This document shows, piece by piece, positions 34,501 to 46,972 of a DNA stretch of 64,000 nt. Position 1 is the stretch's first letter; each line of letters starts with the position of its first letter. The stretch is from Lagopus muta (Eukaryota; Chordata; Aves; Galliformes; Phasianidae). A program made the translations under genes and the position numbers. Location: positions 57,176,972-57,240,971 of the forward strand of contig NC_064437.1 of NCBI RefSeq assembly GCF_023343835.1. Reading direction: 5' to 3'. A model generated the notes under the pieces. The model did not search any database. It was not told the origin of the DNA and was given only the letters and a program-made list of their open reading frames with translations.

Positions 34501-37500
34501 TTTACTGCTACTGTAAGGTGGTCTTTTTTGTGATTCTTGTGACATTTCATTTTTTTTTCCTGTTGAAGCAAAAGGACCCGGGCTTTAGGCTCAGCCTCAG
34601 GAGGAGAGGAATAGAGACCTCTTTAATCTTCAGTTCCTGGACTCACTGTAATTGGATTGCTTGGTTGTTTGTTTTTTTTTTTTCAACTTCTGTGTTTCTA
34701 ATAAACAGGATAAGTCTTTAAACCATAAATATTTATCCATTTGGCTCAAATATATGCTTTCTCACATGAATTTGTACACACCTAGCATGTACCTGCTAAG
34801 GCAAAACTCATATATCTGGAGCAAAGATAGCTACTTTCAGAAGTAGCAAGCACTGGAAAAAAAGGCAGAAGACTCCAAGCATTCTCCATTCGCTCTTTCT
34901 CTCTCTTTTAATTTGCAAATGTGGCTATTGTAGTATGTGCTTATGTCACACAATGAATCCCTTGAGTAAGTTTTTACTTGGAAGCTTATTTTGAAATACT
35001 ATATATTTTTCATGGCAAGACCACAATTATATTGGTATCTTCACAATTGTTTTTCAGATGAAAAGAAGCAGATGGTTGCAAATATTGAGAAGCAGCTTGA
35101 AGAAGCAAGGGAACTGGTATGTTGTGGCTTTTTGTATGCTAACTCTAAATTGCTGGGGAGAACTGGTATCATTAGTGGTAACATTTAACTAACCTGGTTC
35201 TCTGAAAGTTTTTAATAGTAGTGTAATAGAGTATGAAATATTTGAGAATATGATGTACTCAAGAGGAGTGTATAAAAAATCTTGTATTAAGTGATCTAAA
35301 GCTTGTATTATTACTGCAAGATACTAGAAGTTGCTTCAGTCTTTGAGTTGGGAATAAGGTCTTGTACTTTAAAAAATGAATTAAATGTTTTTATACCTAA
35401 TATATTTTTTCTTCTAGGTCCCGTATGTCTGCTTGATTTGATCTGTCCAATTGTCTTGTAATAAGTTTTGTTTTCTCTTCTAGCAAATGAGACAAAGGGT
35501 ATTTAGCTGTTTGATGTCAAAGGAATAAAGGTAGTTTGAGGTACTGAGAAGAGCATAAATGTTAACTGAGTGTTAGTTAGTGGTCCACACTGGTGGAAGA
35601 ATACAATACACGTTAAGCATCTGTGGCTTTTTCTGTTTTGTTTCCACTACAAATTGTCTTATACTCTAAGTGGGTGGAGTATAAAAATAAGGTTTTGCAG
35701 AGTAAAGGTGTAGGTCTCAGTTAAAATTGATTGACCTTTTTTTTCCACATGCCAATAGTTCTTTGCCTGAAGCTTTTTTTGTTTATTGTTTGCAAATGTA
35801 ACTCATTTGGTCTATCTGATGTCAGATATATAATCTGATTTTTGGGATAAAGAAATGAAATTAGTTCAACTGGTGTGAAAGTTCTTCAAGTTGAGCACCT
35901 TGAATCAATTATTTGATTACTAACTAAATGGTAATATTGAAAATCACTTTCTAAAGTTTGTGGCATAGAAAGAAAAAGGTTTTTAATGTGTTGACATACC
36001 AGGTGCTTTTAGAGTAAGGGCGGAATTAGTCTTGTAGGCAGAGCATTGAAATAGGACCCAGGAAAGCTGAATCTTGGTGGAACTCCACTGCAGGTTTACC
36101 TGATGAGGATGACAAAAGACCTAACCTCTCTCATTCAGTATTGCCAGTGAGAAATACAGTAAAACTGTATATGGTAAAACTGCTGTCCATGTCATGAGGC
36201 TGTTGTGAGGGTATATTAAGGTCTTTGGGACACTTTCATTTTCAAAAAGCTGAAGGAAAATAAGAAGAATAAAGAATAAAGAAAAATAAGAAAATAAGTA
36301 GAAGTGCTTTTCATCTCCTTTTCACTGCAACTTGACATGGCAAAAAAAGACATAGCACTACAGGGAAATTGCAGCATGAGTGTTATGTTGAAAAATCGCT
36401 AAAATTTGGTTCTCTAATCAAAGTAAGATTGGAAGGAACAGAAATTGAGTTAATGATTCGTTTTCTTCTTATGTCAGAAAAAATTCATCTACATTTTACT
36501 TATTATGAGAGTAAAAACTAAATCTTTATATCTGCATTTTCATCCTAATGATGATCTTGATTTCATATACTGACTTTTCTTTCACACTTTTGTTTTAGAT
36601 CTTGTTGCTAATGCTGCTAGACAGGTGCTTAATTCAATTATTGGCTTTAAGTAATTACCTTAGATGTTTGTGATTAATGTCAAGGCTTGGGTTTAAAATC
36701 AATTTGAGCAAACTTGATAATAACAGAACTGATTAAAAAGATCCTCTTTTAAATGAAAAGCTATGCTAGAAAGCCAAAATAATCCTAATTCTTTGGCATT
36801 GATAGTTTTTGTACAAGGGTTTGTTTTTCCTCTTGTCCGATTAAAGCTTGGCTTATTTTGTTTTGGTTTATTTCCTAATTGGTTAAGAAACAACTTTCTT
36901 ATAAATATTATTGTAGAGATATTTTATTTACACTGACTAACCACTGATTGTTTTAAAACACTGCTTTGTTTGGGTGGCATCACTGCTGTAATTCATTTGA
37001 CCTGTATGCAGAACTGACACCAAAATGTTATTCCCAGACTGCCTTGTAAAGCCATAGCTGCTGTGTAAGAGGTTTCTGGAGAGAAATCCTGTCATTCCTG
37101 TATCCTATGCAGAGTGTCACAGAATTGTAAATATGCTGAGTTGGAAGTGACTCAGAAGGATTGAGTCTGATCCCTGACAGGACCATCCAAAATCCAAGCT
37201 CTATGTTTAAGAGCACTGTCCAAGTGCTTCTTGAGCTCCAGCAGCTCAGTGCCATTCCCTCTGCCTCAGGCAGCCTTTTCCATGCCAACCTCCCTCTGGT
37301 GCAGAATCTTTCCCTAACCCCCAACCCTCCCCAGATGCAGCTCCATGCTGTTCCCTCAGGCCCTGATGCTTTCCTCATAGAGCAGAGCTCAGTGCTGCTC
37401 CTGTGCTCCCTGTGAGGAGCTGTGGACTGCCATGATGACTCCCCTCAACTCCTCTGCTCTGGGCTGAGCAAACCCAGGGACCTCAGCACTCCTCACATGT

Positions 37501-39622
37501 CTTGCCCTCCACATCCTTCCCTATCTTCGTAGCCTTTGTTTGGTTGCTCTCTAATAGTTTTATGTCCTTTGTGTATTCTGGCACCCAAAACTGCACAGTA
37601 CTTCAGGTAGGGCCAAACCAGAGCATCTGCAAGATTTTTCACTGGGTTTTTAAGATAGATGAACATTGAGATAAACTTCAGTGTAAAATGAGGTTGTATT
37701 TAGGTTCACATCTGCTTGGACCACTGTCTTCTGCAAGGAATGGCATGGAGATTTTCACTACAGCCACAGAATGTACCTGTTCAAAGTCATGATAACACCC
37801 ACTCACTTCCCCCCCCCATCTCCACCCCCACCTCAGACAAATATGGATTCTTTGTCACTGCCTGTAACATTTTCAGGAACATCACAGATGTCTCTTAGAC
37901 TTTATGCTCTCTGATACTCACTGTTTAGAATGAGGATTTTGGATATTGTGTACTGCGCTCTGATCACGGCTGCAATAGATGTATTCATCTGGGAGATGGC
38001 TTCACTTTTATTTAATAGAAAAGCATTGAGACTTCATTAAAATATCCTGATCTTGCACATATAAATAGATGTAAGGGAAACATTTTCTATGCTTATGGAA
38101 TGTTCAAGATAAAGTCTATTGGGGTGAAATGATAAGAAATAAACCATTTACTGTAGCTATCAGTTTAATTTATAATACCCCTTTGGAAAGTGAAGCCTGC
38201 ACCAAAGAACTGGGTAGGTATAGAAACAGCTTTCAATGTTTCAATTCATTAGTGACTATTTAATTAAAGTCAGCTCTACAGTTTATTATCAAATACCATT
38301 TTGTATAATCAGAATAGATCAGACTGAATGACTTTCCAGTTTCTGGTAATTCACTTGATTAAATTCAGATGCTTCTTTATGTTATGAGGATGAAATCTCA
38401 AAGTGTAAGCTAGTGATTACATAGGAATAAACTATAACTATCCCTTGTGAAGACCTGTAACCAGAAGCTTGGGACCTTAATTGAAAGGCATTTCTGTTCC
38501 AATGGTGTATTGCTCAGCTGAGATCAGTAGGAGGTGAGTAAATATTGTTTCAGGTATTTACAGCAAACAAGGAGAGCTGTTCTTTTATCTTTTTAAAGTA
38601 AGTTGGAAAGATTTTAAAAGCAGGTATGGGAGTTTTTTAGCTGTGCACAACAGAATTCATGAGGAGCCAGCACTGTGTAAAGGTGTTTCCTTAACCCAGT
38701 GGGCAGGTAATTAGCAGGCGAGTCAGCCCTGGTTTATAACTCCTTTTGATTTTCTGTAACCTGATGTTCATATTCTTGCTTTTCAGGCCCGTTAAAGTTC
38801 TGCATGTCAAAAATAAGTAGCAAAACCGTTTTAAAGATAAATTGTCTGACATTTTATGCATTCAACTGTATACCAGTTCTTGAACAATATTTTTATTACA
38901 ATTCTAAAATCCAGTTGTTTAATGTACCTGCATACAGATTTGGGATGTAATTTATGCAGCCAGTTCAGAAAGCTCAGGCTACTTAATGCTGCTGAATAAG
39001 CAGAAAAGTACAATAATTATTTTATTACACATAGGGATGGTTGGTAGATAAAATTTTATACATTTATATGTCTGTATAAAATGTGTGTGTATACAAAGAT
39101 AAATAAAATACAATTTGTGGAACCACACAACTAGGTGGAGGTTGGGTGTCTTCTGCGTGATGTTCGTCAGTGTATTCACTGCATTTGAAACTGAAATCCA
39201 GAAAGGTTTAAATAGAGTCATTTTTTTAAAGTGTTAATAATGCCAGTTTTGTCATTAATTAGTTGACTTTATGCTGTGCAAAGATTTTTCTAACATATCT
39301 CTATACTGTCAATAGGTTTGACAACACTTTTCTTGACAGAGAATGTTTCTTGGTATTTGTGAGCATTTAGCTAAACAAACTGATAAGAGTGTTTTGGGTT
39401 GGAAGATCATCTAGTTGCAACTCCTGTCATGGTGAGGGACACCTTCAACTACAAACTCCTTCTTGCTTTAGTTATCACTTCAACTTACATCTCTCTGCTT
39501 TTACTTGGTAGCTCGAGCAGATGGAGCTTGAAGTCCGAGAGATCCCACCTCAAAGTCGGGGAATGTACAGCAGTCGAATGAGAAGCTACAAACAAGAAAT
39601 GGGAAAACTTGAAGCTGATTTC
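28275..39622 (+). CDS. VTI1A: VTI1A SNARE, partial: coding exons 1-3 (88 codons)
   Basis: Vti1a is a Qb-SNARE that acts in endosome-to-trans-Golgi fusion, with partners such as syntaxin-6, syntaxin-16 and VAMP4. Coding exons in the window: 28275-28368, 35058-35116, 39512-39622. All junctions are GT-AG, and the phases join (1 nt + 2 nt giving Asp32, then a codon boundary). The start MSSDFESYEQDF matches the human N-terminus almost exactly. Exon 2 gives DEKKQMVANIEKQLEEAREL, and exon 3 contains VREIPPQSRGMYSSR and SYKQEMGKLEADF. Together these cover most of the N-terminal Habc helical domain. The SNARE helix and C-terminal anchor are not here. No match to the expected next exon (human KRSRIAYSDEV) was found up to 64000, so the gene continues beyond the window, consistent with its very large size in mammals. 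The ATG context is good (G at -3). Confidence 0.94.
29099..29191 (-). mobile_element. CR1 LINE 3' fragment, minus orientation (first of two)
   Basis: CATAGAATCATGGAGTCACC, AAGGTTGGAAAAGACCT and CATCCAGTACAGCCGTCCAC, ending near ACTAAACCATG, follow a CR1 subfamily 3' end in reverse complement. Confidence 0.85.
29226..29385 (-). mobile_element. CR1 LINE 3' fragment, minus orientation (second of two)
   Basis: AGAGTCACAGAATGTCTCAA, GTTGGAAGGGACACACAAAG, CAGTGCCATGCAAAAATCAG and CTTCTTGAACTTTGGCAAGC belong to a different part or subfamily of CR1 than its neighbour about 35 bp to the left, so this is a separate insertion in the same orientation. Confidence 0.85.
32881..32929. repeat. C-rich tract ending in C20
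   Basis: TCTTCCCTCCCCTCCTCC is followed by CCCCCCCATC and an uninterrupted run of 20 C at 32910-32929. The opposite strand is a long G run, capable in principle of G-quadruplex formation. The exact length is prone to sequencing and assembly error. Confidence 0.85.
37114..37625 (-). mobile_element. CR1 LINE 3' fragment in VTI1A intron 2
   Basis: Reverse-complement CR1 sequence including TTGGAAGTGACTCAGAAGG, CTTCTTGAGCTCCAGCAGCT, ACCTCCCTCTGGTGCAGAAT and GCACCCAAAACTGCACAGTA. It is clearly more GC-rich than the intron around it. The frames at 37028-37415 fall inside it and are not genes. Confidence 0.88.
39391..39450 (-). mobile_element. Short CR1 fragment just upstream of VTI1A exon 3
   Basis: GTTTTGGGTTGGAAGATCAT followed by CTAGTTGCAACTCCTGTCAT and GGTGAGGGACACCTTCAACT is the 3' end of a CR1 in reverse complement, about 60 bp before the exon 3 acceptor. 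The branch-point region must lie in or next to it. Confidence 0.8.
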
Positions 39623-40085
39623 GTGAGTTTTTACCCTACCTTGTAAAGATAGCATCCATGAGATTTTTTTAATGTAATAATACACTTATTCAGGCAACTG
39701 GGTGGATTTTTTAACTAGGATGCTGTTAAACACTGGGAGTATTTATGCTGTAGGAACAATAGTCAGCTTGAGGAAAGGCTTATAGATCTTGAGAATTAAT
39801 ACTTAAAATACAGTGTAAGTTTACACTGCAGAGAAAATAATGATTCCTTTAAAACAGTATGTAGCAATGTGGCAGTAGCAGGAAAACCAATATAATCACC
39901 AACTTAGGGAAATTTTGAATGTGGTTTATCTCATATCTACTTAATGTCTTACTGTGATTTCTTCTTTCCATTGCACCTAGATTATTCTTGGCTTTTGTAC
40001 AAGTATATTCTAAATACTAAATGTTTCAAATAATGGATACAAACTAACAAGAATCTCTTGTCTAAGGGCTTTTGCTGCAGTGGTC

Positions 40086-40113
40086 TTTTTTTTTTTGTGT
40101 GTGTGTGTGTGTG
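40086..40113. repeat. T11 plus (GT)8 microsatellite
   Basis: A run of T at 40086-40096 continues directly into alternating GT up to 40113. This is a simple tandem repeat that is likely to be length-variable. Confidence 0.85.
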
Positions 40114-43100
40114 ACTACCATTTGCACTGAATAGATTTACACAGAGACAAAACTGTTTCCTCTGAAGTCCTGAAAAAGTTCAAAGGGATTGCAAAATATG
40201 GGGAAATGCTTTGTTAATTGGCAGCAGCTCAGTACCTGCAGGGTGGGGAGAAAGAAAGAAATGTTGGCATTCTTTTCCATTTGCTAGAGACATGTGAATT
40301 TTCTCGGGATGCTGGAGGCAGTTTATTCCTTCAGGGGAGAAGAGCCAATGTTTGTACCTGCAGCCAGGAAATCCAGCTGACTGTCATTCCTCTGTGCTTC
40401 TGCCAAGTTTTGAGGAGTTGCACAAAAATGTATTATCAAGAAGGTGGCTGTAATTTTGTAAAGTTTGAAGAATGTTAGGATAAAAAGACTTGCATCGAAA
40501 TTTTAGATGATTTCATGCTGTTCCCCTCTAGGAAGTGTGTATGGCCCTGTTGGGTAAACAGTGGCTTCCAAAAGAGAACAATTTTTAGGCCAGGAGTGAA
40601 TGTTATTTATCTCCTCAGGGGCAGGAGAATTCCCAGTCAACACTTGTTATTTTTATTGCTGGCCTATTTCTCTATACAGCCAGAAGAGAGAAATTGGCGC
40701 TTATGCTTCCAGACATTTGGGAATGGGAGAGTTCAGAACTGGATGCTCTTTATGGAAGAGGAGAAATGAGCATATGTGGAAGAAGTGTGTCAGAACACTA
40801 GGAGTTCACATAATTGTAATATGTATATGTTTTGTATATCCTTCAATCGTATGTATATGACTGAAGAACATAAGGATTTGCTAAGAGTGAGGGAGCCAAA
40901 AAAAAGAGTGGGAAAAGATTAGAAAACAAAATTGTTGTTTCAACTAAATTCCCTATATTATCCCAGTCCCTAGGCACTAACATTTTTCTTAATTTTGTAT
41001 CTGAGTGTTAGAGAATCTTTTTGACTTATTCTCCAGACAAATAGCAAGTTATTGGAAACTATATAACAAAGTGATTCATTTGTGAGTTCAAAGGAGGAGA
41101 GGAGGAAGGAAAGGAAATGTTATTTTGACTCTTTAAAACTGCTGTCTGGAGGGCCACTGAAGGCAGGAAGTTGAGAATATTTGCTGAAATGAAAGTGCTT
41201 TTGTGTGTTCTGTCTGAATGTTGACTTGAATGAGTTGTGACCTGTTTGATTGTAAGCAAAGCATGTAGAGTTTCTTTAAGAGCTTTAGCAGGCCTTTAGA
41301 GAAAGCAGATCTTAGTATTTTAAAATGAATTCACTTTTACAGATGAAGGGAAATCTTTAGTTCGGAATGATGCTGGCAGTTTCAGGTTAGGATCAGCTTA
41401 CAGGTTTGCTGCTGGAAGTTCTCAGGTCTTCCAAAAGGCATGCAGATGTGAGTTTGCAAAGTTACGTGTTGTTCGTTATAAATGGATTGGAATCTCAGCT
41501 GGATCCCGTTGTACTTGACTTGGCCTTCTGTCCTGTGTGAAACAGCATGTCTGCTGAAGAGAGGACATCTCTTCGTCATCTTGAAGTGTATATTTCATTT
41601 AAGTAAATATTGTCTGTGAAATGAATTGCAAAAGTTATATCGCTTAGAATGCAGTCTTTTAAAGCGAGTTGTATATTTGAAATGTGAAGTGAATGCAGAA
41701 CTGGGACTGGTATATTTCATTTATATTCATCATAATGAATATGAGCCTTGATCTTGCAAATTTCACCTCACCCAAGCAGGTATGAAGTACAGCAGCACAG
41801 AAACATATTTAAAAGCTAGAAGTAAATGTGAGGAATGTAGACTGTTCAGTCCTTACTTGGAAGATAGTCAACATCCATGTTTCTGATATGCAGTATCTAA
41901 TGGGGGAGTTTTTTTGATCTTGGGCAGTATACAAAAAAAAATGACAGAGTTGGACTGTGACTTGCTTATTACTTCACTATATACTGTGGAATCTTGATGA
42001 ACATATCATGGTTTGTTGTGGTACTTATTGGTTGTTGGTTTGGTGGGGTTTTTTTTCATGCACATTATTATATCAAAAATATAGCCTAAAAAAATATGGG
42101 TTTGAGCTTAGTCAAGCTGCACTTTGAAAAGTTGATCCAAAAATGGCTGTTAATTTTTTGATCAAATGAGAACAAGCTGTAAAGAGAGATTTATTTCCAC
42201 TCTTTTCAGGCCTTGTTGTGTTGAGTCTCATACACAGTTACTTATAGCAGTACCTGTAGTCCAAAGGTGTGTTTAGAGGGAGTTACATCTATACCATTCA
42301 CTGTATTGTATATGGGTAATTTGTAACCCACTAGTTGTATTGAGTGATATCAGAGGGGAAAAAACTGACTTGTTCCATCTTATTACATACCTGTTACAAA
42401 TTAACAGTGTGAATCAAAGCAAAGATAGTTCATTTTGATAATTTAAGGTATTCAGATACCATAGCACTATGATTTACATATGGGGGAAAAATAAAAATGA
42501 AAGTATGACACCTCAACCAAAGCTAGAGGCTAAACAATGGTTTCTGAGACTCACATCCATGCTGTGCAGCCTTCCTTGGGAAGTGTCTGTTGTGTAGCAA
42601 ACAATTCTTCTGATTTGTGAAGAAAATACAAGTATGGCCATGCCAGATTAGATCAATTGCTGCTGGCATAGTTCCAGCAGTAAGTACCTAGGGAGAAACA
42701 TAGGAAAAGGACAAGAATGAAGTGCTATTTCTATTCAAGAAAGCTGTGTACATGTCAAAAGGCAAGTTTCAGGGTTGCTTGCGATAGTCCATGTACATCT
42801 ATCATGATGAAATTAAACTGCTTGGTAAAGGTTCTGTGTTTTTCTTTTAACTTTGAAAATAAGATAATCAAACCAATAATGTATTATCAGTACAGCATCT
42901 GTATAGTGGGGTTTCATTTCTGTTAGGTACTGAAAACTGTTGTCCCCAGACTTGAGTGACTCTCGGGCTTTTGCTCGGCGCAGGCTTGCTGGGCTGCAGA
43001 GGCAGCGGTAATGGCTCTATCTTGTGGCCTGAAGTGGAGTTGCATACCATGTACGTGTGTTTGCTGGCTTCATTTTGGGACAACCTACTTACTGAAGAGT

Positions 43101-43310
43101 TTTTGAAATTCTAGTTTCCTACAAGCGGTTTTTTTTTTTTCTTTGCTTTTTCCCTGCACCTACAAAGGCATCATCTTGTGGTTTAAGCTGGTAAATATTT
43201 TGTTCTCAATTATTCCATGTGTATAACATCCATGGTGACCAATTGCATGAAGCTATAAATGCAAACAAATGCCTTTATTTAATTGTAATGGAGGGGTTAT
43301 AAGAAAAAAA

Positions 43311-43611
43311 TGGACAGACTCTTTAGCAGGATCTCTTGTGATAGGATAAGGGGAAGTGGTTTCAGACTGAAAGAGGAGAGATTTAGATTGGGGAAAAAAG
43401 GAAGGCGTTTTTTACACTGAGCACTGAAGCAAGTTGTCCTGAGAGGGGGTAGGTGCCCTGTCCCTGGAAACACTTGAGGTCAGGCTGGAAGGGACTCTGA
43501 GCACCTGGTCAATCCATGTAGGTGTCCCTATTCATTGCTGGGGAATCGGAATGAATGACCCAGATGACACTTTAGGTCCCTTCCAATTCTAACAATTCTA
43601 TTGTTCTATGA
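43311..43611 (+). mobile_element. CR1 LINE 3' fragment in VTI1A intron 3
   Basis: TGGACAGACTCTTTAGCAGG, AAGGGGAAGTGGTTTCAGAC, TGTCCCTGGAAACACTTGAG and GTCAGGCTGGAAGGGACTCT follow a CR1 3' end on the + strand, finishing with degraded octamer-like ATTCTA/TTCTATG units at about 43590-43611. Confidence 0.85.
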
Positions 43612-46600
43612 TTTTATTATTTTTTTTCAAGTAGGCTTTTTTTCTTTTCCAATTATTACCCCAAAACTTTAGGTACCTAAAATACCCAGGGAACTTTAAA
43701 CACTAGGAATATATGGTAGTAGAAAGCTGTCTGGATTTTACCAATTCACTTTGATCAGAATCCACCCCAGTTTGTATGAAACTGTAACTATCTAAACACA
43801 GCAAACGTGTGGTTATCGGTTATTCGTCCCAAGGGTTCATTGTACAGAAACAATATCAGGACAGTGAAAAGCTAACAGTTTGAAGCGTTCAAATAAATGA
43901 GGGAATATAAAAATCCACTCCAGATCATATTATGTAGTAATGATAACCAAAGTTAAAATTTGCAGTCTTTAGTTCAGTCAGTAGTGAAAATACATATTCA
44001 TGTTGCATACATCCTTCGGGTTTTGTTTAAATTGTTAAAATGATAGCAATTGTTAAGCTTTCAAAGCATTTAAGGTGGTAAGTAGCAGGAAGTCATTAGA
44101 TAGAGCTTCTTTTTGTGGCTCTGAGAAGTACCAGCTTACTGCAGAAACTGACCTGAGGGAACAGCTACAATTGTGCCAACCATCATCTGGCTGCTTTTAG
44201 CCAGTACTACTGCCCTTATTTCAAATTCTGGCATCTGCCCAGTCAAACATTCATGTGGTTACAAGCATAATAAAAGACACTTGTCAAAAGATGAGTTAGA
44301 AACTGTATCTTTATAGCAGTCTTCCTCAGCTTTCCAGACTGAACTATAGGTTTGGCTATTGGACTGTTGTAGAGCAAAGCATTTCTTTATATTTAAAATT
44401 TCATAAAATGTGCAAGAGAACGACGTGTTTAGCTTTGTAATTGCATCCCAGATGTTAAAAACAAGGAACTCGCTATCTATACATGTCATGTATGCACGTG
44501 CACCCTGCATGGGCAGGCATGCCTGTAGCAAAAACCTGATCTTGTTGATCTTTCTAAAATCAGATTAGTTTTTGGAATGTGAATAGTACATTTCTTTTGT
44601 AATAGGGCTGGAAAGGGTTTGTTTTAATGCACATGAGATGAAACATTCAGTAAGATTCAGAAGAATATGAAATATCTGACAATCTATTAACAATCTAATT
44701 TTGGGAAAATATTTCTTAGACAAATGTTCCTTTGCTGTACTATGTTTATATATATCATAGCCTTTTTGAGATAAGTAACCAGTCCTCTATACTAGTGTTT
44801 TTTTTTCCCTTTTCCCCTTTTTTAATAACTTCTGATATTTTTGCTTTCTTATCTGCTGCTGAACGTTACTTTAACTTCTTTTCTTCAGAAGAAGAAAATT
44901 CCACATTATCTTCAGTTTGTTTCTGTGTCCTCACCTTGACGGGTTTGTGGTAGAAAAAGGTGGAGACATCATTTGACATTTTGCAATTACTTTATTTATA
45001 CGACTGCTGTTTTAAAATGGAAAAAGTTCAGATAGGAAAAATACTTTTTAAATTTTTATTATATTTTTTTTTAAATTCAAGGCCTTGACTGAGTTTTTAA
45101 TGAAAGATTAAGCAATGGTATAGCTTAGGTCTAGTGTACAAAACTTGCCCTCATTTATTTACATGTAAAGATTTTTTTGTTTTGTTTTGTGTGGTTGTAC
45201 CGAGAGAGAAGGAATTTTGTTTCACCATGAAATTTACTCGTGATGACATGCTTTTCCTTAGAGGAAAACATGAAAGGCAGGAGTTAACATGCTTAAGTTA
45301 TCATTAACCTAAGGGGTTACGATCATTTTAACTGAGATTCCTGGGAGGCCAGATTGGTGAAGCACGCTGTACTTCCTCGGTTTTTAATGCAGTACCTTTG
45401 GGTGCTGTTTTCCAAGAGTACTCCCATGTTTGACCCATAAGGTGCATCTCATAAGATAATTTATAAAGAGATGATATTACTGGACAAGGATAACCAAGCA
45501 GCAAATTTCACTTGTCTATCAAGTTAATTCCTTAAAACCTCAGATTCTTCACTCAGCCAACTTCTACTACTTGATGCTCTTAGGAACTTCAGTACAACTC
45601 TGTCCAGAGGGAGAAGACTGGTGAGTTTTGTGGCATGTTTTTTGTTGGTCCTGATGCATATGATTTTAAGAAAAAACAATTTGTGGAGCAAGAGCCTTGG
45701 CCCAATGATTACAAATAAAGGTATTTTTAGGAAACAGTTTGGTGAGTCTGATGGTGTATTTGGCTGGGGCATGTTGACTCTCACAATGCACTCTAAACCT
45801 TCATGCTGCTGTCTTTCCTTGTTCCCTTCACAGAGAAATGTTGATTTATTAAATTGAGCCAAAAAGTAGTCTACAGCCAATGAAGTCTTTCTGTAAGATG
45901 TATTTTAAATCATATGATATAAATTCAGCCTGATGTCAGCTGTGGTGTAGGAACACATGCCTTTTTCACCAAGCATGCTTTCTCACCTGGCAGTCCTTAG
46001 ATGTGTCTGAATGCCAACTCTCATCATCCTTACCAGGTATAGAGCTGTGCTTTCTCTTTTCCCACATAATTTGTTCTTTTGTTAGAATTTCCCCTTCTCA
46101 AAGCAGTAGTATTAAATCTGTGCACTGATCTTCCTTGCCAGTACTGGAAGAAGCAGTGTCTGCTCAAAATTAATTACAGCCAGCTGGAAAGTGAAGACTC
46201 TTCGTATACAGAAGGTGAATGATGTTTTTTTTTGGGGGGGGAGAAAGAGGGCTCTAATATTACATTCTTTCTCATTGATTTTTTGTATTAGTCAAATGAT
46301 GCTCCCTACCCTTCATGCAAAAAGAAGCAAGCTGTTGTCCTGCTTTTGATAGCAGCAGTAGTAAAGATCTTGCAATTGGAATGCTGTTGTCTCTTGTGAA
46401 GACAAATAGAGTAGAACAGAGCATATCTCACTCTCTTGTCATCATGTTGGCTGACTTGCACTCATGTAAGTAGAATTTTGATTTGCTTTTCTATCATGAA
46501 TTAGAAACACAGAGATTTTGAGAAAGACCATCAGACAAGCTGAGCAAACAATCCATCGCTTGCTTACTTTTCAGATTAGAGCTATGCTCAAGTTTCTCAT

Positions 46601-46824
46601 CATATTTTACTTTTTTTTTTTTTTTTTTTTCCCTAGCTAGGAGGAGGCTAATTTGTGTTTGACTGCAAAATAGGAAGAGCCATTCTATCAAGAAAGCAAA
46701 AAAAAAAAAGAGGGGGAAAGGTAGCATTTTGACACTGGGGAGGATTAATTACAGATCTCAGATTTCTTGGTTTATTTCTTCTGAGACTGACACTAGATGG
46801 CACTGTTTGTTTGCAAAGTAAATT

Positions 46825-46926
46825 CCACACCCCCCAGCTCACCCCCGCCCCCACCCCCCCTTTCTTTTTTTCTTTTTTTTTCTTTTTTTTCGTTTTTTCT
46901 TTTTTTTTTTCTTTTTTTTTTTTTTT

Positions 46927-46969
<43 letters not shown>
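46825..46969. repeat. Long polypyrimidine tract: C-rich block then T-rich block ending in T39
   Basis: A C-rich segment (46825-46860) is followed by more than 100 bases of almost pure T with isolated C, interrupted by G at 46892 and 46928, and ending in 39 consecutive T at 46931-46969. The open frames across it, rich in Phe and Pro, are artefacts of composition. Confidence 0.9.

Positions 46970-46972
<3 letters not shown>

Larger units (their letters stand above)
28369..35057 (+). other. VTI1A: VTI1A intron 1
   Basis: A 6.7-kb intron starting in the CpG island and becoming AT-rich after about 28700. It contains two adjacent CR1 fragments (29099-29385), a C-rich tract (32881-32929), and a patch at 30111-33067 with splice-like sites, short protein-like frames and a poly(A) signal, reported as a finding. 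No known gene was recognised inside it. Confidence 0.75.
35117..39511 (+). other. VTI1A: VTI1A intron 2
   Basis: A 4.4-kb AT-rich intron. It holds a long CR1 fragment at 37114-37625 and a short one at 39391-39450, the latter about 60 bp before exon 3. Nothing else was recognised. Confidence 0.75.

Noticed and set aside
37028-37415. 116-codon - and 84-codon + frames
   Set aside because: They are inside the CR1 fragment at 37114-37625, a non-coding 3' portion.
45524-45880. 118-codon - frame and 78-codon + frame in VTI1A intron 3
   Set aside because: They are antisense to one another, with no known family and no splice context; treated as chance frames.
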